Assembly: GCA_001899445.1 (NCBI GenBank)
Contig: MPOA01000004.1
Coordinates: 1-64,000 of the forward strand
Reading direction: 5' to 3'
Length of the DNA: 64,000 bases
DNA from: Candidatus Desulfopertinax cowenii
GTDB lineage: Bacteria > Bacillota > Desulfotomaculia > Desulfotomaculales > Desulforudaceae
Part shown: positions 1-9,751 of the stretch, one piece after another
Layout: every line of letters starts with the position of its first letter
How positions within the stretch are numbered: the first letter of the stretch is position 1
The notes under the pieces: generated by a model
Seen by the model: the letters and a program-made list of their open reading frames with translations, nothing else
The model's database searches: none
Told to the model about the DNA's origin: nothing
Translations under genes and position numbers: made by a program

Positions 1-80
1 GTTTTACCTGCTTTTCCACGTGTTGGTGGACGACTTTTAGTGGCCATTTATGCCGATTTTATACTGGCCATTAACAAAAG
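1..80. mobile_element. Possible insertion-sequence end abutting the truncated recombinase
   Basis: The first ~75 bases do not read as recombinase in any frame. They contain a repeated motif, tggccattta at 41-50 and tggccattaa at 66-75, a 25-base period. From memory, multiple terminal repeats of this general kind are typical of IS21-family ends. Recombinase homology starts sharply at about 75, so an insertion sequence lying mostly outside the window may have removed the recombinase N-terminus. The family assignment is inference only. Confidence 0.35.
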
Positions 81-1043
81 GTCGGCAACAAAAGAAACCA
101 CCACAGGAGCAAAGACCCCGACCAAATCATCGAGATCCCTGGGGGAATGCCGGCGATCGTCGATGAACGGGTCTTTCAGGAGGTCCAGAAGATGCTCGAT
201 AGCCGCAAGCGTGCCCGTGCCCGAAACAAAGCCAAAGTCACATATCTGTTGGCCGGCCTGATATATTGCCAGTGCGGGAGCGCTATGACGGGCAACAGTT
301 CCAGCTATCGCACATCGAGTGGCATCGTAAGACAGCACTACTATGAGTGCAATAAGGCCAACCGGATTGGAACATGTCACGTGGGGAAAATTCGGAAAGA
401 GCTGGTCGAAGAACATGTTTTGACTGATATGGAGAAGGTCCTCTTTTCACCCGAGGTCATTCCCACCCTCGCCCGGCGGCTGCACGAACACTCCAACAAA
501 GAACGGGGTGAGGCTGCCGATGCCTTGGTGCATTTGGAAAGAGAAATGAACCGACTCAACAGTCAGATTGAAAACCTGGTAACTGTATTGGCTGAAGGTG
601 CTGGGGCTCAGGTCTCGGCGATTGTAGAAAAGCTAAAGTCATTAGAAAACCAAAAGAAGGCAATGGCTGATGAATACCAAAAGCTAAAGGCACGCTGTGA
701 CGCCCAAAGCCTAGATCTCTCGGCCATAACTTCATATCTTAACCAACAAGCCCAGATCTTAAAAAGCGGAAACCCCGATGCTTGCCGGAGACTAATAAAC
801 ACGTTCGTCGAACGGGTAAACGTGTCTCCCGAAAACACCGAGGTCATCTATAAAATCACTACTGTGGTTTTTGCTGGTGGAGGCGGGGGGAGTCGAACCC
901 ACCGTCCGGAAGAACGACCACAAGAGGCGGCTACGAGCGTAGGCTGTATTTTCGGTTTCGCTCCCGCTTCACCTACAGCCAGGCTCCGCGGGAACTATCT
1001 CGATGAATGTCCCGCAGCACCTCCGAGAATTGGCGCCGGGTGA
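75..1043 (+). pseudogene. Serine recombinase, 3' fragment, running into antisense ssrA
   Basis: This is the C-terminal part of a large serine (resolvase/invertase-type) recombinase. The frame is open from 75, just after a TAA at 72-74, and shows the end of the recombinase domain (GGMPAIVDERVFQEVQKML from 147), a zinc-ribbon (CQCG, then YYEC and GTCH, at residues 41, 43, 68 and 77 counted from 147) and a coiled coil (about 535-715). The N-terminal catalytic domain with its serine is missing, so this copy cannot recombine DNA on its own. The last ~55 codons (from about 875) are the complement of the tmRNA 3' end and are probably not original protein; the natural tail likely ended near TEVIYKITTVV. 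Location at an ssrA 3' end is the classic signature of a site-specific integration. The catalytic half may lie left of the window. Confidence 0.8.
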
Positions 1044-1232
1044 GCCCGCTGGTGTGACACCCCGCTCCCGCTCCGCGGGCTTAAGCGGGTGGGATGCTGG
1101 CTGATCTTTAAGCAGCCAGGGCTACAGGTTCGTTCTTGGCAGTTATTGCCTTTGCCACCGTTTTACGGGTAAGTGGCGATCCCGGCTCGCTCCTCCTGCC
1201 ATCACTTCCCCCGTCGAGACCACGTCGCCCCC
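875..1232 (-). ncRNA. ssrA: Transfer-messenger RNA (tmRNA)
   Basis: tmRNA rescues stalled ribosomes together with SmpB, whose gene lies just upstream. On the minus strand the gene starts GGGGGCGACGTGG and ends with a T-arm and CGCCTCC-A-CCA; the first seven bases pair with CGCCTCC (one G-T wobble), and CCA is encoded. The tag reading frame at 1155-1108 gives AKAITAKNEPVALAA followed by TAA, the expected ALAA ending. The exact resume codon is uncertain (GCA at 1155 or the GCA at 1149). The 358-base length fits a one-piece tmRNA. A recombinase fragment overlaps the 3' end in antisense. Confidence 0.95.
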
Positions 1233-1269
1233 ATATTCACTTTGACCACACCAACAACGGTGTATTCAC

Positions 1270-1298
1270 ATGATAGCACGAACAGCGCTTCCCGTCAA
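1270..1298 (-). promoter_or_regulatory. Sigma-A promoter for ssrA
   Basis: On the minus strand TTGACG (1298-1293), 17 bases, then TATCAT (1275-1270). Transcription would begin near 1263, giving a short 5' extension to be trimmed to the mature tmRNA start at 1232. Confidence 0.65.
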
Positions 1299-1323
1299 TA
1301 TTTGGCAAATCTTAGGTTGCGCC

Positions 1324-1785
1324 TCAAGCTTTGCCCCGGGCAGCCCGGGCGATCTCGCGCTTGGCTTCCCGCCTGGCGATTTCTTCGCGCTTGTCGTAGA
1401 TCTTTTTGCCCTTGGCCAGCGCGAGTTCCACCTTGGCCTTCCCGTCCCGAAAGTACACCCGCAGCGGCACCAGCGCCAGGCCCTTTTCCCGAGTTTTACC
1501 CCAGAGCCGCATGATCTCGCTCTTGTGCATCAGGAGCTTGCGCACGCGCTTCGGGTTGTGGTTGAAACGGTTCCCCTGTTCGTAGGGGCTGATGTACATG
1601 TTCTCCAGCCAGAGTTCGCCGTCCTGGATCCGGGCGTAGCTGTCCCTCAGGTTGGCCCGGCCCACGCGTAGTGACTTCACCTCGGTACCCTTCAGTACCA
1701 TCCCGGCCTCGTAGGTCTCCAGAACGTGATAGTCGTGCCGGGCCTTGCGGTTCTGGCAGACCGTTTTTTCCGACTTCCCGATCAA
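1324..1785 (-). CDS. smpB: SsrA-binding protein SmpB
   Basis: SmpB binds the tRNA-like domain of tmRNA and delivers it to stalled ribosomes. The 153-residue product shows the family blocks [28 protein letters not shown] and the basic C-terminal tail [20 protein letters not shown] that enters the mRNA channel. I place the start at a TTG (1785) because GGAGGTGG precedes it by about 6 bases and the protein then begins just before NRKARHDY; the frame stays open to 1917 but that part has no homology. It sits directly upstream of ssrA, which has its own promoter, so the two partners of trans-translation are adjacent. In Bacillus smpB lies elsewhere, so this linkage is lineage-specific. Confidence 0.95.
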   Translation of the reverse strand: MIGKSEKTVCQNRKARHDYHVLETYEAGMVLKGTEVKSLRVGRANLRDSYARIQDGELWLENMYISPYEQGNRFNHNPKRVRKLLMHKSEIMRLWGKTREKGLALVPLRVYFRDGKAKVELALAKGKKIYDKREEIARREAKREIARAARGKA

Positions 1786-1883
1786 CTCTATCCACCTCCG
1801 GCGCCGGCCGTACCATTGCGGGTATTTTCCAGTATAAGAAAGAAACACCCCGGAGTCAACGAAAAGAGCGTCCAGGGGGTGCC

Positions 1884-2636
1884 TCAGGTTAAGTCGTATT
1901 CTACTGCTTCCAGGCACAGTCCATGGGCGGGCGCCGTCGGTCCGGCGCGCTTCCGGTCTCGGGCGGCAATGATGTCCGGTACCGCCTCCGGATCGAGCCG
2001 CCCTAAGCCCACCTCGACCAGAGTACCTACCATGATCCGAACCATGTTGTACAGGAAGCCGTCGGCCCGGAAGGTGAGACGTACCAGGGGCGGGGCGAAT
2101 TCAACTTCGGCCCTGGAAAGCAGGCGCACTGCCGACCTGACCGGCCTTCCGGTGGCCTGGAAGGAGCTGAAGTCGTGCTGTCCGACAAGGTGCCGCGCCG
2201 CCTGCCGCATGGCGGCAATTTCAAGAGGGTCTCGGACGTGCAGGCTGTACAGCCGCCAGAACGGTGACCGCACGCGGTGGTTGAATATGGTGTAGCTGTA
2301 AGTCTTGGCCAGGGCGCTGTACCGGGCGTGAAAGCCCTCCGGCACCTCGCAGGCCTCCACGGCTACGATGTCGTCGGGCAACACTCCGTTCAGCGCGGCC
2401 GCGATCCGGCCGGTGGGAATAGCCCACCCGCCGGTGGCAAAACCCACCACCTGGCCCCGGGCGTGCACGCCGGCATCCGTGCGGCCGGCCCCGATCACCT
2501 TGATCACGTTCCCGGACAACTCGGCCAAGCAACGCTCCAATGCATCCTGGATGGTCGGCAGGCCCGAACCGGACTGCTTCTGGAAACCGTGGTAGGCCGT
2601 GCCGTCATAGGCCAGAATCAGCTTGACCTTCGGCAC
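1884..2636 (-). CDS. truA: tRNA pseudouridine synthase A
   Basis: TruA converts uridines 38-40 in the anticodon arm of many tRNAs to pseudouridine. The 250-residue protein has the signature GRTDAGVHA with the catalytic aspartate at residue 54, and N-terminal [14 protein letters not shown]. It follows rplQ after 9 bases and closes the ribosomal superoperon. In Bacillus the energy-coupling transporter genes ecfA/ecfT separate rplQ and truA, and rplM-rpsI follow; neither set is present here. Confidence 0.95.
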   Translation of the reverse strand: MPKVKLILAYDGTAYHGFQKQSGSGLPTIQDALERCLAELSGNVIKVIGAGRTDAGVHARGQVVGFATGGWAIPTGRIAAALNGVLPDDIVAVEACEVPEGFHARYSALAKTYSYTIFNHRVRSPFWRLYSLHVRDPLEIAAMRQAARHLVGQHDFSSFQATGRPVRSAVRLLSRAEVEFAPPLVRLTFRADGFLYNMVRIMVGTLVEVGLGRLDPEAVPDIIAARDRKRAGPTAPAHGLCLEAVEYDLT

Positions 2637-2645
2637 CTGGAATCA

Positions 2646-2984
2646 CTACACCAGTTCCAGAATCACCATGGGGGCCGCGTCTCCCTGCCGGTGACCGATC
2701 CTGATAATCCGCGTATAGCCGCCCGAACGGTCCTCGTACCTGGGCCCGACCGTGTCAAAAAGTTTTCTGACCGCCGCCTTGTCAAACACGTATTCCATCA
2801 CCTGGCGCCGCGCGGCCAGATCGCCCCGCTTGGCCAGGGTAACCATTTTTTCCGTGATGCTCCGCACCTCTTTGGCCCGCGTTTCGGTGGTGGTGATCCG
2901 CTCCTCCTTGATGAGCGAAGTGACCATGTTCCGCAACATGGCCTTCCGCTGGTCGGAGCGCAACCCCAGCTTCCGGTAGCCCAT
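2646..2984 (-). CDS. rplQ: 50S ribosomal protein L17
   Basis: L17 sits near the exit of the peptide tunnel in the large subunit. The 112 residues begin [19 protein letters not shown] and contain [10 protein letters not shown], both family landmarks. This is the short bacterial form without a C-terminal extension. It is 24 bases downstream of rpoA, the classic alpha-operon end. Confidence 0.97.
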   Translation of the reverse strand: MGYRKLGLRSDQRKAMLRNMVTSLIKEERITTTETRAKEVRSITEKMVTLAKRGDLAARRQVMEYVFDKAAVRKLFDTVGPRYEDRSGGYTRIIRIGHRQGDAAPMVILELV

Positions 2985-3008
2985 TTCGATCCTTACCTCC
3001 TCGCTGCC

Positions 3009-3959
3009 TTATTCTTCGTCCTGGCGCAGGCTTAAGCCCAGTTCGCCCAGTTTGCGCACCACTTCTTCGAGCGATTTCTTGCCCAGGTTGCGCACTTTCA
3101 TCATTTCTTCCGCGTTGCGCTGGATGAGTTCTTCCACCGTGTTGATCCCCGCCCGCTTTAGGCAGTTGTACGACCGTACCGAGAGATCCAGTTCCTCGAT
3201 CGGCATCTCCAGGAGCTTGTTTTTCTTCTCCTCTTCCTTTTCCACCATGATCTTAACGTTGTTTACGGATTCGGTCAGGCCCACGTACAACTGCAGGTGC
3301 TCGATGATTATCCGGGCGGCCAGGCTCAGGGCCTCGTCCGGGCGAATACTGCCGTCGGTCCAAACCTCCAGGACCAGCTTATCGAAGTTGGTGTCCTGCC
3401 CCACCCGCGTCTTCTCGATCGTAAAGTTGGCCTTGGTGACCGGTGTAAAGATGGCGTCCATCGGGATCTCACCGATGACGTGATTGCCCCGCCGGTTTTT
3501 TTCGGCCGGAACGTAACCCCGGCCCCGGTTAACCGTCAATTCCATGAACAGCCGGGCGTCAGGTTCCAGGGTCGCGATATGCAGGTCCGGGTTCAGGATC
3601 TCGATGTCGGGGTCGGTGATGATGTCCCGGGCCAAAACCTCCCGCTGGCCTTCGGCTTCGATCCGGATCAGTTTCTCCTCGTTTTCGCCGTGGAACTTCA
3701 GCCGCAGGCTTTTTAGGTTCAGGATCAGCTCGGTAACGTCCTCGCGCACCCCGGGTATGGTCGAGAACTCGTGGAGCACCCCTTCAATCTTTACGGCGGT
3801 GACGGCCGCGCCAGGCAGGGAAGCCAGGAGCACCCGCCGAAGCGAATTACCCAGGACGATCCCGTAGCCCCTCTCCAGCGGCTCCACCACAAACTTTCCG
3901 TAAACACCGTCCGGATTCATCTCCACACACTCTATCCGCGGTTTTTCTATTTCTAGCAT
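3009..3959 (-). CDS. rpoA: RNA polymerase alpha subunit
   Basis: Alpha dimerises to nucleate RNA polymerase assembly and contacts UP elements and activators through its C-terminal domain. The 316 residues show the N-terminal assembly domain ([21 protein letters not shown]) and the helix-hairpin C-terminal domain ([19 protein letters not shown], then [11 protein letters not shown]), joined by a linker near residue 235. The start is the ATG at 3959 with GAGGGGG upstream; a longer frame adds five unlikely residues. Genes rpsD upstream and rplQ downstream complete the alpha operon. Confidence 0.97.
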   Translation of the reverse strand: MLEIEKPRIECVEMNPDGVYGKFVVEPLERGYGIVLGNSLRRVLLASLPGAAVTAVKIEGVLHEFSTIPGVREDVTELILNLKSLRLKFHGENEEKLIRIEAEGQREVLARDIITDPDIEILNPDLHIATLEPDARLFMELTVNRGRGYVPAEKNRRGNHVIGEIPMDAIFTPVTKANFTIEKTRVGQDTNFDKLVLEVWTDGSIRPDEALSLAARIIIEHLQLYVGLTESVNNVKIMVEKEEEKKNKLLEMPIEELDLSVRSYNCLKRAGINTVEELIQRNAEEMMKVRNLGKKSLEEVVRKLGELGLSLRQDEE

Positions 3960-3986
3960 TGCGAACCCCCTCAAGCAGGTATCCGG

Positions 3987-4613
3987 TTACCTGGAGTACA
4001 GCTCCACTACCAGTGACTCCTGCACCGGGATATCAATGTGTTCCCGGGTGGGCAGAGCGACGACCCGGCCCACGGACCGCTCGCTGTCGTACTCCAGCCA
4101 GGCGGGGGGATTGTTTTCCGTGGCCCGCTCCAGGTTCTCCCGGATCCGCGACATGGACTTGCTCCGCTCGCGAATCCCGATCACGTCCCCAACCCGCACC
4201 AGGTACGACGGAATGTTCACCTTGCGTCCGTTGATGGTGAAGTGGCCGTGCCGGATCAGCTGGCGGGCCTCCACCCGGGACGCGCCCAACCCCAGCCGGT
4301 AAATCACGTTGTCAAAGCGCCGTTCCAATAAGCGTAACAGATTTTCACCGGTTACCCCCGGCTGCCGCTCGGCCTTGCGGAAGTAGTTCCGGAACTGGGT
4401 CTCCATAACCCCGTAGATTCGCCTGACCTTCTGCTTTTCCCGGAGCTGCAGGCCGTACTCGGTGACCTTCCGCCGGGACGGGCCCTGCTGCCCGGGCGGG
4501 AAGGCCCGGCGGCCAATCGCGCATTTCGGGGTATAGCAACGATCTCCTTTCAGGTACAGTTTGGTTCCCTCGCGGCGACACAAACGGCACCGCGCATCCG
4601 TGTATCTGGCCAA
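3987..4613 (-). CDS. rpsD: 30S ribosomal protein S4 (four-cysteine form)
   Basis: S4 is a primary 16S rRNA binder that starts 30S assembly; in Bacillus it also represses its own mRNA. The 208-residue product starts at TTG 4613 behind AGGAGGTG. Near the N-terminus it carries CRLC ... DRCYTPKC, the four-cysteine zinc site lost in many S4 proteins, and a C-terminal S4 RNA-binding domain ([20 protein letters not shown] type). The frame continues upstream to 4667 but overlaps rpsK and is not conserved. Confidence 0.96.
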   Translation of the reverse strand: MARYTDARCRLCRREGTKLYLKGDRCYTPKCAIGRRAFPPGQQGPSRRKVTEYGLQLREKQKVRRIYGVMETQFRNYFRKAERQPGVTGENLLRLLERRFDNVIYRLGLGASRVEARQLIRHGHFTINGRKVNIPSYLVRVGDVIGIRERSKSMSRIRENLERATENNPPAWLEYDSERSVGRVVALPTREHIDIPVQESLVVELYSR

Positions 4614-4636
4614 AAAGGCACCTCCTAAACTTAAAC

Positions 4637-5023
4637 TTATACGCGCCGGCGCTTGGGTGGCCGGCAACCGTTGTGCGGAATGGGCGTAACGTCTTTGATT
4701 AGGCTTACTTCCAGTCCGGCGGCCTGCAGGGAACGGATCGCGGCCTCGCGGCCAGCCCCCGGGCCCTTCACCATCACGGCTACTTCCCGTACGCCATGCT
4801 CCATGGCCTCCCGGGCCGCTTTCTCCGCCGCCAGCTGGGCGGCAAAAGGCGTGCTCTTCCGGGAACCCTTGAAGCCCACCGTGCCGGCGCTGGACCAGGA
4901 AATGGTGTTGCCCCGGACATCGGCAATGGTAATCACCGTGTTATTAAAGGTAGACTTGATATGGGCCACGCCCTTTTCGATATTCTTCCGCTCTTTCTTT
5001 TTCGTTCTGGGCCTACGCGCCAT
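4637..5023 (-). CDS. rpsK: 30S ribosomal protein S11
   Basis: S11 lies on the 30S platform and supports mRNA-tRNA contacts at the exit site. The 128 residues contain [19 protein letters not shown] and the C-terminal [18 protein letters not shown], both near-invariant. It is 11 bases after rpsM and 23 bases before rpsD. Confidence 0.97.
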   Translation of the reverse strand: MARRPRTKKKERKNIEKGVAHIKSTFNNTVITIADVRGNTISWSSAGTVGFKGSRKSTPFAAQLAAEKAAREAMEHGVREVAVMVKGPGAGREAAIRSLQAAGLEVSLIKDVTPIPHNGCRPPKRRRV

Positions 5024-5034
5024 CTGCTAACCCC

Positions 5035-5406
5035 CTACTTTTTTCTCCGGATGCCCACGGTCTTCCTGGGGCCTTTTCGGGTCCGGGCGTTGGTTCTGGA
5101 GCGCTGTCCCCTAACCGGCAAGCCCCGCCGGTGGCGCAAACCACGATAAGATCCAATTTCAATCAGTCGCTTGATGTTCAGGGCTACCTCGCGCCGGAGA
5201 TCCCCCTCCACCTTGTATTCCTTGTCGATCAGGTCCCTGATCCGGGTGATCTCTTCCTCGGTGAGATTCCGGACGCGGGTTGAAGGATCGACAGCCGCCT
5301 GTTCCAAAAGTTTCTTGGCCGAGGAACGGCCGATCCCGTAAACATAGGTCAGGGCCACTTCCACCCGCTTATCCCTCGGCAAGTCAACCCCGGCTATTCT
5401 GGCCAA
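5035..5406 (-). CDS. rpsM: 30S ribosomal protein S13
   Basis: S13 forms a bridge between the 30S head and the large subunit. The 123 residues begin [20 protein letters not shown] and include the [15 protein letters not shown]-type signature close to the basic C-terminus. Translation starts at TTG 5406 behind GAGTGAGGG. It is 14 bases downstream of rpmJ. Confidence 0.97.
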   Translation of the reverse strand: MARIAGVDLPRDKRVEVALTYVYGIGRSSAKKLLEQAAVDPSTRVRNLTEEEITRIRDLIDKEYKVEGDLRREVALNIKRLIEIGSYRGLRHRRGLPVRGQRSRTNARTRKGPRKTVGIRRKK

Positions 5407-5420
5407 ACACCCTCACTCCT

Positions 5421-5534
5421 TTATCCTTGCCTTTGCTTATGCTTGGCGTTTACGCAGATAACCTTCACTTTGCCCTTCCGGCGGATTATCTTACACTTTT
5501 CGCAAATAGTCTTCACCGAAGGTTTGACCTTCAC
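5421..5534 (-). CDS. rpmJ: 50S ribosomal protein L36 (zinc form)
   Basis: This 37-residue gene is read directly from the sequence: GTG start at 5534 behind GGAGGG, product beginning [15 protein letters not shown] and ending KHKQRQG. Cys11, Cys14, Cys27 and a following His form the zinc ribbon of the C+ paralogue. L36 organises 23S rRNA near the L7/L12 stalk base. It lies between infA and rpsM, the standard place. Confidence 0.95.
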   Translation of the reverse strand: MKVKPSVKTICEKCKIIRRKGKVKVICVNAKHKQRQG

Positions 5535-5559
5535 CGTAATACCCTCCTAAACAGTGCTT

Positions 5560-5781
5560 CTACTTATACCGATACACGATCCGGCCCCGGGTCAGGTCGT
5601 ACGGAGAGAGTTCAACCAGGACCCTGTCCCCCGGCAGAATGCGGATAAAGTTCATCCGGATCTTCCCCGAGACGTGAGCCAAGACCTTATGGCCGTTGGG
5701 CAGCTCAACGCGGAACATCGCATTGGGCAGAGGCTCCACAACCTTCCCCTCCACCTCGATGACATCTTGCTTCACTGGCAA
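5560..5781 (-). CDS. infA: Translation initiation factor IF-1
   Basis: IF-1 is an OB-fold protein that blocks the ribosomal A site during initiation. The 73 residues contain the family core [18 protein letters not shown] and end GRIVYRYK. Its start overlaps the stop of the upstream KOW-domain gene by 10 bases, suggesting translational coupling; rpmJ follows after 25 bases. Confidence 0.97.
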   Translation of the reverse strand: MPVKQDVIEVEGKVVEPLPNAMFRVELPNGHKVLAHVSGKIRMNFIRILPGDRVLVELSPYDLTRGRIVYRYK

Positions 5782-6059
5782 CCCTCCTTCTCCACCAAAA
5801 CCCAGAGCACTCGCCGGATATCGGCGTCCGTTATTCTTTCCCCGCTGGTGATCTTGCGCTCCAGTTCCGGATCCGGTTCCGCCAGTAACCGCAGGTGCTT
5901 GAAATTCTTGTACTTCGGATTCTGCACCCGGCGCCGCGTCCCGTCAGCAACGGCCGCGCGGGAATCGCCCCGCAACGAAATTACCACGTAACACTGTCCG
6001 GCGTCCCGACCGGCCCGGGAGACAACCACCTGTCCGGGCCTGATCCGTTCCGCTTTCAC
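5772..6059 (-). CDS. KOW-domain RNA-binding protein (L14e/L27e-like)
   Basis: This 95-residue protein belongs to the small KOW-domain group found between map and infA in many clostridia. The N-terminal KOW motif reads [20 protein letters not shown]; the C-terminal half (residues ~50-95) is charged, with [18 protein letters not shown]. It is probably ribosome-associated, but its role is not established. The start is GTG 6059 behind GGTGGAGGG; the frame stays open to 6266 without similarity. It overlaps infA by 10 bases and lies 110 bases after map. Confidence 0.85.
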   Translation of the reverse strand: MKAERIRPGQVVVSRAGRDAGQCYVVISLRGDSRAAVADGTRRRVQNPKYKNFKHLRLLAEPDPELERKITSGERITDADIRRVLWVLVEKEGCQ

Positions 6060-6169
6060 GTGTATCCCTCCACCGCCCAACCGATGACCGCTTGACTCTT
6101 TACCAGACCTTTCGGAGCACTTTACAGACTTCGCTAATAACTTGCTCGGACAAGCGACGACCGACGACC

Positions 6170-6919
6170 TTAAAGCCACGTCAAAATCTCCGGCCCGTCT
6201 TCGGTAATCAGGATGGTGTGTTCGAAGTGGGCGGATGGCTTGCCGTCCTTGGTCACCACCGTCCACTGATCCACCAGCGTCATTACCTCGTAGCCACCCA
6301 TATTCACCATGGGTTCCAGGGCCAGCGTCATGCCCGGCTCCAGCCGGGGGCCTCTTCCCGGGGGGCCGAAGTTCGGAATCTGCGGATCCTCGTGCATTTT
6401 CGCCCCGATCCCGTGCCCCACGTAATCCCGGACCACTGAAAACCCGTGGCGCTCCACGTAGGTCTGCACCGCGTGGGAGATATCGGTCAGCCGTTTTCCG
6501 GCCCGCGCCTGGGCGATACCGGCTTCGAGGGCTTCCCTGGTTACCCGGATCAGTTCCAAAACCTCGTCTTCCGGCTTCCCCACGGGGAAGGTCACCGCAC
6601 CGTCGCCAAAATAACCATTTATTTCCGCCCCGATGTCAATACTGATAATATCTCCTTTTTTTAATTTCCTTAAACCGGGAATGCCGTGCACCACCTGGTC
6701 GTTGATGGACGTGCAGATGCTGGCCGGAAAACCATACAAACCCTTGAAGGCCGGTTTGGCCCCTTGTTGGCGAATGTATTTCTCGGCTACCGCGTCTAGT
6801 TCCCGGGTAGTGATCCCGGGCGCGATCAGCGGAGCCAGTTCGGCGAAGGCTCCGGCCACGATCCGCCCAGCCTCCCGCATATACCCGATTTCCCGGGGCG
6901 ACTTCCTGGTAATCATCAA
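6170..6919 (-). CDS. map: Methionine aminopeptidase, type I
   Basis: Removes the initiator methionine from nascent proteins using a dinuclear metal site. The 249 residues carry the expected ligands: His in [18 protein letters not shown], Asp in [19 protein letters not shown], His in [10 protein letters not shown], Glu in LALEPMV and Glu near [10 protein letters not shown]. It follows secY by 11 bases. In most Firmicutes adenylate kinase (adk) sits between secY and map; here it is absent. Confidence 0.96.
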   Translation of the reverse strand: MMITRKSPREIGYMREAGRIVAGAFAELAPLIAPGITTRELDAVAEKYIRQQGAKPAFKGLYGFPASICTSINDQVVHGIPGLRKLKKGDIISIDIGAEINGYFGDGAVTFPVGKPEDEVLELIRVTREALEAGIAQARAGKRLTDISHAVQTYVERHGFSVVRDYVGHGIGAKMHEDPQIPNFGPPGRGPRLEPGMTLALEPMVNMGGYEVMTLVDQWTVVTKDGKPSAHFEHTILITEDGPEILTWL

Positions 6920-6930
6920 ATCAACCCGAA

Positions 6931-8196
6931 CTACTTGATGAAGCCCTGGTAGCTACGCATCAACAGGTGCGCCTCCACCTGCTTCATGGTTTCCAGCGCC
7001 ACACCGACCACGATCAACAGCGCCGTGCCCCCGAAATACACGTTCGGGATCTGGGTGGCGATCAGCACGAAGTTCGGCAGGATCGCGATCAGCGCCAAAA
7101 ACAGCGCCCCGGCCAAGGTGATCCGAGACATGACCTTACTGATGTACTCGGCCGTGGGCCGGCCCGGCCGGATTCCGGGGATGAACCCCCCGTGCTTCTT
7201 GATGTTGTCGGCCATGTCCACCGGGTTCATGATAATGGCGGTGTAGAAATAAGTAAACCCGATGATCAGCAGGGCGTACAGCGTAGTGTGCAGGAACGAC
7301 CCCCAGTGGAAGAAGTTCAGGAACCACGCGGCCACCATGTTCCCCGAGAACCACTGCAGGAGCTGTTCGGGAAAGATCAGGAACGAGGACGCGAAAATTA
7401 CCGGGATGACGCCGGCCTGGTTTACCTTCAGGGGCAAATGGGTGGTCTGCCCGCCGTAAACCCGACGTCCGATCACCCGTTTCGCATACTGCACCGGAAT
7501 CCGGCGCTGTCCCTCGTGGATGGCCACCACCGCCGCAATCATCAAGAGCCCGATGATCACCAGGCCGAGCACGCTCAGGATGTTGATGGTGCCCACCTGC
7601 AGGTACTCGAACACCCGGGTAACGCCTTCCGGAACCCGGGAGACGATACCCGCGAAGATCAGCAGCGAGATGCCGTTGCCGATGCCCTTCTCGGTGATCT
7701 GCTCGCCCAGCCACATCAGGAACACGGTGCCCGCGGTAAGGATGAGCGCCACGAACAGATAATTGATCACGCTCGGAGCAATCAGCGCCCCCTTAATGGC
7801 CACCGACATTCCCAGCGCCTGGAGGAAAGCCAGGATGGCCGTACCGTACCGGGTGTACTGTAGAATCTTCTTGCGCCCCTCTTCCCCTTCCTTCGCCAGC
7901 CGCTCCAGCTTGGGAATGACCACGGTCAGGAGCTGCATGATGATGGACGCGTTAATGTAGGGAATGATGCCCATAGCGAACACCGAGAAGTTCTTAAAGG
8001 CACCACCGGAAATCACGTCAAAGAAGCCGAACAGGATCCCGCTCTGGATGAGTTCCACCATGGCCTCGGGTCGCACCCCCGGGGTCGGGATGTGCGCCCC
8101 GATCCGGAAAATCAACAGCATGGCCAGGGTGAACAAGAGCTTGCTTCTGAGCTCCGACACTTTCAGGGCCGCCTGCAGGGTGCCGAGAAACTGCAA
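6931..8196 (-). CDS. secY: Preprotein translocase subunit SecY
   Basis: SecY forms the membrane channel for protein export and insertion, with SecE (encoded at 32252-32545). The 421 residues show about ten membrane helices. Near the N-terminus is [25 protein letters not shown] (a highly conserved first segment), and the cytoplasmic loop has [10 protein letters not shown]. It begins at the base after the rplO stop, so the two are tightly coupled. Confidence 0.97.
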   Translation of the reverse strand: MQFLGTLQAALKVSELRSKLLFTLAMLLIFRIGAHIPTPGVRPEAMVELIQSGILFGFFDVISGGAFKNFSVFAMGIIPYINASIIMQLLTVVIPKLERLAKEGEEGRKKILQYTRYGTAILAFLQALGMSVAIKGALIAPSVINYLFVALILTAGTVFLMWLGEQITEKGIGNGISLLIFAGIVSRVPEGVTRVFEYLQVGTINILSVLGLVIIGLLMIAAVVAIHEGQRRIPVQYAKRVIGRRVYGGQTTHLPLKVNQAGVIPVIFASSFLIFPEQLLQWFSGNMVAAWFLNFFHWGSFLHTTLYALLIIGFTYFYTAIIMNPVDMADNIKKHGGFIPGIRPGRPTAEYISKVMSRITLAGALFLALIAILPNFVLIATQIPNVYFGGTALLIVVGVALETMKQVEAHLLMRSYQGFIK

Positions 8197-8637
8197 TTAA
8201 ATCACCTCGGCCTTTCCTCCGGCAGCGGCGATTTTTTCCCGGGCGGCTTTGGAAAAAGCGTGTGCCTGCACCGCCAGGGATTTCTTGATTTCGCCGTCTC
8301 CCAGGATCTTGATTCTATCAGCCGGCCTCCGGACCAAGCGGGACTGCCGCAGCAGTTCCGGGGTGACCACGGTCCCGTCGTCAAAGCGGTTCAGGTCCTC
8401 CAGGTTAACCACCGCAAAATTCTTTTTAAAGATGTTGTTAAAGCCCCGCTTTGGCAGCCGGCGGTAGAGAGGCATCTGTCCGCCCTCAAAGCCACGGCGC
8501 ACACCGCCGCCCGACCTGGCGTTCTGACCCTTGTGGCCGCGCCCGGCCGTCTTGCCCCGGCCCGAACCGATACCCTGTCCCTTGCGGATCGGTTTCCGGC
8601 GGGCCCCGGCCGCGGGCTTAAGTTCGTTCAGTTTCAC
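8197..8637 (-). CDS. rplO: 50S ribosomal protein L15
   Basis: L15 is a late-assembly 23S rRNA-binding protein. The 146 residues have the glycine-rich N-terminal tail ([20 protein letters not shown]) typical of the family and the globular C-terminal half ending in a KAEVI strand. Translation starts at GTG 8637. It ends one base before the secY start. Confidence 0.97.
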   Translation of the reverse strand: MKLNELKPAAGARRKPIRKGQGIGSGRGKTAGRGHKGQNARSGGGVRRGFEGGQMPLYRRLPKRGFNNIFKKNFAVVNLEDLNRFDDGTVVTPELLRQSRLVRRPADRIKILGDGEIKKSLAVQAHAFSKAAREKIAAAGGKAEVI

Positions 8638-8649
8638 TCCTTCACCCCC

Positions 8650-8829
8650 CTACGCTTCCTCAACCTTAACCAGGTGCTTTACCTTGTCAACCATACCCCT
8701 GATCTGGGGCACGTCTTCCTTTTTCACCGTTTGGTTCATCCGGGTCAATCCCAGGGCCCGGACCGTCCGGCGCTGGGCTTCGGGCCGACCGATCAGGCTC
8801 CTGACCAGGGTGATCTTAAGCTTCGCCAC
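8650..8829 (-). CDS. rpmD: 50S ribosomal protein L30
   Basis: A 59-residue product read from GTG 8829 to TAG 8650: [19 protein letters not shown], then [15 protein letters not shown], ending VKVEEA. This is the bacterial L30 ferredoxin-like fold that binds 23S rRNA domain II. It is 3 bases after rpsE and 12 before rplO, the normal spc-operon order. Confidence 0.96.
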   Translation of the reverse strand: MAKLKITLVRSLIGRPEAQRRTVRALGLTRMNQTVKKEDVPQIRGMVDKVKHLVKVEEA

Positions 8830-8832
8830 GGC

Positions 8833-9339
8833 CTAACCCCCTATCCGCAGTTCCTTGACGCTCTTGCCCCGCAGGCGGGCAACCTCTTCCTTGGTTTTCA
8901 ACCGTTTCAGCGCGTCGAGGGTTGCCCGGACCATGTTGTTGGCGTTGTTGGAACCCAGCGACTTGGTCAGAATGTCCCTGACCCCGGCCAGCTCCAGCAC
9001 CGCGCGCACTGGACCGCCTGCGATCACCCCGGTACCGGGGGCCGCGGGTTTCAAGAGGACCTTGCCCGCGCCGTACTGCCCCACCACCTCGTGGGTGATG
9101 GTGGTTCCAACCAAGGGTACCTTAATAAGGTTCTTCTTCCCGTCCTCGATTCCTTTTCGGATGGCCTCGGGAACTTCGGTTGCCTTGCCCAGTCCGGCAC
9201 CCACGTGCCCGGCACCATCGCCCACGACTACCAGCGCCGAAAAGCTGAACCGGCGTCCGCCCTTGACCACTTTCGCGCAGCGGTTGATGAAAACCACCTT
9301 TTCGGAAAGCTCCATTTTTGAGACGTCAATTCTGGTCAC
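8833..9339 (-). CDS. rpsE: 30S ribosomal protein S5
   Basis: S5 supports decoding accuracy and mRNA unwinding at the entry channel. The 168 residues have the S5 double-stranded RNA-binding core [19 protein letters not shown] and the C-terminal [18 protein letters not shown] place the start at GTG 9339 behind a GGGGGG run; the frame is open to 9525 but that part is antisense-like filler over rplR. Confidence 0.96.
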   Translation of the reverse strand: MTRIDVSKMELSEKVVFINRCAKVVKGGRRFSFSALVVVGDGAGHVGAGLGKATEVPEAIRKGIEDGKKNLIKVPLVGTTITHEVVGQYGAGKVLLKPAAPGTGVIAGGPVRAVLELAGVRDILTKSLGSNNANNMVRATLDALKRLKTKEEVARLRGKSVKELRIGG

Positions 9340-9358
9340 ACCATTCCCCCCGTGCACT

Positions 9359-9730
9359 CTAAAATTCCAGTCCCTTCGCCCGGGCCCCATCGGCCAGGGC
9401 TTTGACCCGCCCGTGGTATAGGTATCCGGCCCGGTCGAAGACCACTTTTTCGATCCCCAACGCTTTGGCCTTTTCGGCCACCAGTTCCCCAACGGCGCGG
9501 GCCGCCTCGGTCTTACCCCCGGCACCGTCCAGTTTCTCTTTCAGTTCAGGAGAAAGGGTGGAGGCGGCACAGAGGGTCACCCCACGGTCGTCGTCCACCA
9601 GCTGCGCGTAGATGTGCCGCGCACTGCGGAAAACGTTCAGCCTAGGGCGTTCCGCGGTGCCCGCGATCTTTTTCCGAACCCTGATTCTTCTCCTTTCGCG
9701 CGGCCCCTTACGGCTGGCTTTCTTCAGCAC
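9359..9730 (-). CDS. rplR: 50S ribosomal protein L18
   Basis: L18 binds 5S rRNA and attaches it to the large subunit with L5. The 123 residues begin with a basic arm ([16 protein letters not shown]) and contain [20 protein letters not shown] and the C-terminal [22 protein letters not shown] start at 9730; 21 bases after rplF. Confidence 0.97.
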   Translation of the reverse strand: MLKKASRKGPRERRRIRVRKKIAGTAERPRLNVFRSARHIYAQLVDDDRGVTLCAASTLSPELKEKLDGAGGKTEAARAVGELVAEKAKALGIEKVVFDRAGYLYHGRVKALADGARAKGLEF

Positions 9731-9751
9731 GACTGTCCAGCCCCCTTTCCC

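Noticed and set aside
4614-4667. Extended rpsD start
   Set aside because: TTG 4613 has a clear AGGAGGTG and matches family length; the extension overlaps rpsK.
8092-9321. Long plus-strand frame opposite rplO-rpsE (409 codons)
   Set aside because: It is antisense to well-supported ribosomal genes, with GC-rich shadow composition and no recognisable motif.
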